DNA from: Ficedula albicollis | Lineage: Eukaryota > Chordata > Aves > Passeriformes > Muscicapidae | Direction of reading: 5' to 3' | Assembly: GCF_000247815.1 (NCBI RefSeq) | Contig: NC_021675.1 | Location: forward strand, 67,732,193 to 67,796,192 | Length of the DNA: 64,000 bases | Part shown: one piece after another, positions 59,415 through 64,000 of the stretch | Layout: each line of letters opens with the position of its first letter | Position numbering within the stretch: the stretch's first letter is position 1 | Notes under the pieces: model-generated | Told to the model about the DNA's origin: nothing | Databases searched by the model: none | The model's input: the letters and a program-made list of their open reading frames with translations, nothing else | Made by a program: the position numbers and the translations under genes

Positions 59415-61025
59415 CTCCACCATATTTCCCTCAGTATCAAGTGTACTGCCAACCTTTGCCAGGATGCTTCTGAATTAAGGTTATTAGCTGCCCTTGCTGT
59501 TTCTTCTAAACTTCTTTGGCTTTGGAGGCTCCTAATCAAATGCTTAAAAGTTATTTCATTGCAGCCTTCTGTGCTGGTATTTGCTTCTTTTAAATGCACT
59601 TTTCCTTTCCTGAGTAGTCAGCACATCTCCCTCTCATGGCAATATTCACTCCTAAGAGTGCCAGTGGCCAAACTTTGCAGCACTTCTGAGGGTTCCACGA
59701 GGCAATAAATTGAATATAGCAGAGTATGTGAACTCTTGCAACTCCTGGCTATATATATTATAATGAAGTGGGAGATGTGCTGATTATCACATAATACAGA
59801 TGCATTATGTACAGAATAGGCACCAAGAGGAAAGAACGTGCTTTGGTTTTATCACTCACTATTATGAGAAGGAAAGGACCCAAGTATGTATAATTACAAA
59901 CTGCAAATGTCATGCCTCCTCTCCCTTCTTCCATCATCCAGAAAAATCAGCACATTAAGAAGGAAGCAATGCCCTGGATCTTGCCTAATAGTCTCACAAA
60001 ATCAGGGAACAAAAAGTTCACAACTACTGTCTGCAGTAAAAGAACCTCTATATCTCAGCAGTTAAGTTCTGATTTTAGTTCTCGTGGCACTTAAGAAAAG
60101 AAGAAATATGATTAACCTAGTGAAGGATGAATATCCACTAGTGGTCAACAGCAGTTGCTTCAAAAGGAAATGCAGAAAATGTAAAACAAAATTTAAAGGA
60201 CTGAATCAAGCAAAACATCTTTCTTGATATTGACAAGAATTTCTCAGATTTCAATTAAACCATACCTAACTAGCCCCCAAAGCTGTAAACTTTATGGCTT
60301 GGCCATTACATTTCTGTTTCTTTCCTTTTGCACCACTTTCTACATGTGTATATTCATGAATTGGTGACTTCCAGAGGGAATGGCCTTTTAGAGCCATCAC
60401 TGATTAATCTGTAAAAAAACCCACAACAATGTACTATAAACTCACTCCCTGCCTCTGAATGAAATCTTTTACAGACAGGATGCTTATGAGGTGTGTCCTT
60501 TTCTTATTCTACTGCTCAAATTATTTCATTTTATTCCTGAAAGCAGCTGAAAATCCACGTCTGTACAGCTGTGCTGAGGGTACTTTCCTATTAAAGATGT
60601 GCTTGCCTATTCATTTTTAGCTATCCACACTGCTATGCTTTGTTTTCTCCTTCAATTTCTTAATATCTTGTTTCCTATCTTTGTCTTCTATTGTATTTAA
60701 AGAAGCTTTTATGTTTATCTTAATATTCTTCCTCAGTACTGCTTCATTATTCTTATTTGTACTGTCAATGGCCTCTTTGTAGTCCCTCGGTTTCCTTACA
60801 TAAAATTCTAACAATACTGCAGATCTTTCCTTTCCTATAATTTTTTAAAGCTCTGTTGTGCTTTCATTTAACTTAAAAGACATTATCAGTCATCCTCCCC
60901 AGTGAAGTTTAATACCTGGTTTTACATAATGGCATATTCTCCTTTTAAGCTCACTCTATCACCACTTAGTTAATTCTGTCAAACTTTTCTCTCTCTAGTA
61001 GGAATTGTCTGTGTTTATTTTTTAT
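59415..61025. other. unique non-coding DNA
   Basis: AT-rich unique sequence, with no gene or transposon recognised. Confidence 0.5.
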
Positions 61026-61246
61026 CAGGAATTGTTCCCTGTGAGGGTGCTGAGGCCCTGGCACAGGGTGCCCAGAGCAGGTGTGGCTGCCCCTGGATCC
61101 CTGGCTGTGCCCAAGGCCAGGCTGGATGGGGCTTGGAGCAGCCTGGGACAGTGGAAGGTGTCACTGCCCATGGCAGGGGGGTGGAATGAGATGGTTGAAA
61201 GTCCCTTCCAGCCCAAACCACTCTGTGGTTCTAAGGTTCTATGATT
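61026..61246 (+). mobile_element. CR1 LINE 3' end fragment
   Basis: Sense-orientation CR1 blocks: ATTGTTCCCTGTGAGGGTGC, TGAGGCCCTGGCACAGGGTG, AAGGCCAGGCTGGATGGGGC, AAGGTGTCACTGCCCATGGC, CCCTTCCAGCCCAAACCA and terminal CTCTGTGGTTCTAAGGTTCT octamers. It is GC-rich relative to its flanks and well preserved. Overlapping open frames on both strands are by-products. Confidence 0.96.
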
Positions 61247-62528
61247 AATGGTATTAAATGTGTCCTTTTATAAGCTTCATTAACCTGTGTTCCTATTCAA
61301 AATACTATCCAGCAAGTGAAATTTGAAACTCTTAATTTATAAATCAATTATCATCATGACAATAATAATTTTTAATAAAATAAAAATAATTATTAATAGT
61401 ATTAGTATTAGTATTAGCATTTGTATTAGTATTTTTTCTGAAATAGACTCTAAGAATCAAATCCTTTATCACAGCCTGTTCATTTGACATTACAAGTGTT
61501 ATTTTCTGGTATCTCTTAAGCATAGGGGTTTTTTCCCTTTTTATCTCTTGATCCTTAGATCAACAATTCATTTGCAGTAAATTTAAGTCCTCAATTGTTA
61601 CTGTGATTTTAGATCTTTGAGAACATTGTGACCTTCGCTTGAAGGATGATGAATATTTTCTGTAGTGTTACTCAATAACCAATAAATCAGCCCAAACCCT
61701 TTCTTGAAATTCTCTAACAGAACTGCAGAAACTACAATTCATTTATCTCCACTTTTCTTTTTTGTTACTGCCCTAGAGAATTTAAGGAAAGCTGAATGTT
61801 GATTAAGGTACAATAAATTCAACAAAACAGGATTTCTAAAGAAATTATCAAAGATCTCAGATCTCAAAGGGCAAAAATCAGCATAATGTCCCAGAAGCAG
61901 TATTGATAAATAGATTGGCCCTGGCTGGAGGTGCAGTTCTGTGTTTGTAGAGTGGTTTGTAAGCCATGGAGCACATTGCACATGTGCCTTTGTGGGTGTT
62001 TGCCTTATTTGTTCAGTATTTTTTGAGGCTGTTGACCAATTTCACCCAAATCTAATGGACAGTGTAGAGTCTGCAAATAAATTGACATACTATAAATCCT
62101 GCCTTTGTTTTCCTGCCTTTCAAATTAAAAAGTTGGATAGAGTAGAACTGCCCTATTGATTCTTCTGGTAAGGATAAAGTTCAGCTCAATCCTGATTAGA
62201 CAACAGAGTATGTACTTTCACATGGGACACCATGACCAGAAAAAGGGAGATTTAGCTGAAATTTGAAGCTTACTGGGCAGTTCAGACACAAAACAATATA
62301 AAAACAGTCTTTATTAGTTTCAATTTGCATAAAATTTGAAGAATGTAATGGTCATGTGATAGTATCCCTTGTCTTAGGGCATGTAATGGTTACAATTCTT
62401 AAAGTTATATTTCCAAGAGCTACAGCTGCCAATGGATTTGTGAGTGCTCAGGTTCCCTGAATTCAGCCCTCAAAGAACCTGAATTGAGTGCTCACTAAAT
62501 GAACAGAAATACATTTACCCAGGAAATC
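61247..62528. other. unique AT-rich DNA with a TATTAG array
   Basis: A short imperfect TATTAG/ATTAGT array occupies about 61391-61432, preceded by an ATAATAAT-rich tract. No gene is recognised. Confidence 0.55.
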
Positions 62529-62797
62529 AGTGACAGGATAGGACAAAATGGCCTCAGGCTGGGCCAGGGGAGGGTCAGGTTGGACATCAGGAGGAATTTC
62601 TTCACTGAAAGAGTGGTCAGGCATTGGAAGTGCCCAGGGAGGTTTGGAGTCCTCATGCCTGGATCCCTGGGATTGTTCAGGGAATGCCTGGATGTGGCAC
62701 TCAATGCTCTGGTCTGCATGATAAGGTGGGGATGGGCCAAAGGTTGGGCTTGATGATGTTGGATATGTTTTCCAACCTAAATTACTCTGTGATTCTG
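62529..62797 (+). mobile_element. CR1 LINE 3' end fragment, third subfamily type
   Basis: Sense-orientation blocks: GGGTCAGGTTGGACATCAGG, AGGAATTTCTTCACTGAAAG, GTGCCCAGGGAGG, CTGGATGTGGCACTCAATGC, GGGCTTGATGATGTTGG, TTTTCCAACCTAAATTAC and TCTGTGATTCTG. This is the CR1 3' end variant with GACATCAGGAGGAATTTC. About 270 bp, and its 3' third was later duplicated. Confidence 0.95.
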
Positions 62798-63012
62798 CAA
62801 TTACAATGTGCATTTTTCTCCTGTTTTAACTGAAAAATTACTGGCATGTTTGGATGTGGCACTCAATGCTCTGGTCTGCATGATAAGGTGGGGATGGGCC
62901 AAAGGTTGGGCTTGATGATGTTGGATATGTTTTCCAACCTAAATTACTCTGTGATTCTGCAATTACAATGTGCATTTTTCTCCTGTTTTAACTGAAAAAT
63001 TACTGGCATGTT
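62689..63012. repeat. 162-bp tandem duplication of a CR1 tail plus flank
   Basis: TGGATGTGGCACTCAATGC at 62689 recurs at 62851. Each unit contains the last 109 bp of the CR1 followed by 53 bp of unique flank ending ACTGGCATGTT. The copies appear identical apart from the edges. The presence of unique flank shows this is a DNA-level duplication after insertion, not two CR1 insertions. Confidence 0.96.
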
Positions 63013-63890
63013 TCATAGTCCATTTTCAACTAAGCTTTTCTGTAGCAATGCACAGAATGAGTTTTCCACACTTAAGGCATTTACAGTACTAATAAAGAGG
63101 AAAGCACATTTGATGAGAGAGCTTTGCAAAGAATCATTGAGCACTCATCTCCAATTTGTGTTTTTGATGCTTTCCCACAGTGTTAGCAGAGGCCCTCGAC
63201 AAAACTCTCAGAAGAAACACATTATTACATCTTCATTCAACTGAAACTATGACAATTCACAGGAGCCCCATTCTGCACACAATACATGCCAGGGAAAGAA
63301 GAGCAGGAACAGAATCAGGGCTCCAGGAACACCAGCAGAGGGGAAATAATACATACATTGCAAACGTGGTGGGGTTTTGCAAGAGAAATTAATTAAAACC
63401 CATAAAATCGACATTTTGATGTCAGGAACAAAGCTGCAGTGTGGGAAAACTCTGCTCTAAGTTAGGATGGAAGGAATGTTGTAGGACTTCTGTTTATTTT
63501 ATAGTATTTCTTGGGACACAGTTTTAGTTGAGGAATGATGTATCATCTCAAGGTATTTCACAGCAGTGTGACATCACTCTAGGGTATGCCAATTATGTAA
63601 CATTGGCACCAAGACAAAATTATGATGGCTTTCCTCTTAATAGTAACACTGTTAATTAGAACTCTCAAATGAGGATGGGTTATTGTTCATAAAGCTTTGT
63701 CAGAGAGAGAAAATGAGTATTTGTCCTGACTGCAGGGTGCCCAATGTCTTTGTGAATAACTAGTCTAGGATAATAAACATAACAGCAAAGGCAAGAGAAA
63801 GCAGGAGGATGCAGATGGTTCCATCTGACAATGCTTTGGGTCCAGAATCTTTTCAGCACTGTGTGGAAATTCTCTTTAATCACTTTAAAG
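63013..63890. other. unique non-coding DNA
   Basis: No gene or transposon is recognised. Confidence 0.5.
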
Positions 63891-64000
63891 ATCATAGAAT
63901 TATTTAGTTTGGGAAAGACCTCTAAGATCTTCAAGTCCAACCATTAACCCAGCACTGCCCAGCCACCACTAAACCAGGTCTCTAAGTCAACATCTCTGTG
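63891..64000 (-). mobile_element. CR1 LINE fragment running off the window
   Basis: ATCATAGAATTATTTAGTTTGG, AAGACCTCTAAGATCTTC, AAGTCCAACCATTAACCC and AGCACTGCCCAGCCACCAC are reverse-orientation 3' blocks of a CR1 subfamily. The element continues beyond 64000. Confidence 0.93.

Noticed and set aside
1..64000. tRNA, 5S rRNA, U6 or other small RNA genes
   Set aside because: I looked for their characteristic internal promoter and core motifs on both strands and found none.

Overview
The window reads as nuclear DNA of a bird, most likely a songbird. The basis is sequence I recognise: many truncated CR1 LINE fragments on both strands, several ending in the avian CR1 tail of tandem ATTCTGTG-like octamers, plus solo LTRs of endogenous retroviruses (ERVs), one of which matches from memory an LTR type common in passerines. 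The background is AT-rich, stops are dense in all six frames, and there is no bacterial gene organisation. No protein-coding gene, tRNA, rRNA or snRNA can be supported. The window is best described as intergenic or deep intronic DNA.

Layout. 1-8.9 kb: unique AT-rich DNA with four tandem duplications; the one at 7.66-8.10 kb contains an old CR1 piece. 8.95-9.23 kb: a short solo LTR with an approximate target-site duplication (TSD). 9.2-28.5 kb: mostly unique DNA with simple T/G-rich repeats at 11.3, 16.3 and 23.2 kb and CR1 pieces at 18.3 and 24.0 kb. 28.48-29.02 kb: a solo LTR (+), whose relative lies on the - strand at 50.08-50.59 kb. 34.1-34.9 kb: a CR1 3' end whose tail has been duplicated with flanking DNA. 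37.0-37.2 kb: a duplicated AACC microsatellite. 38.6-39.64 kb: a - strand CR1 interrupted by an ERV LTR with a 6-bp TSD; the left junction was later tandemly duplicated. 40.81-41.49 kb: assembly gap of 680 N. 41.5-44.5 kb: a cluster of three LTR-like elements, including a 626-bp solo LTR with a perfect 5-bp TSD, plus a GC-rich stretch. 44.5-64 kb: unique AT-rich DNA, six further CR1 pieces and six tandem duplications, with a CR1 running off the right edge.

There is no operon or pathway to reconstruct. The most notable property is about twenty short tandem duplications (units about 44-371 bp) in 64 kb, several of which cut across transposon boundaries and so can be placed in time order. They are either a real mutational signature of this locus or assembly artefacts. 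I did not find convincing evidence of a new biological system. The best leads are the CR1/LTR/duplication stratigraphy at 38.6-39.64 kb and the ERV cluster beside the gap.
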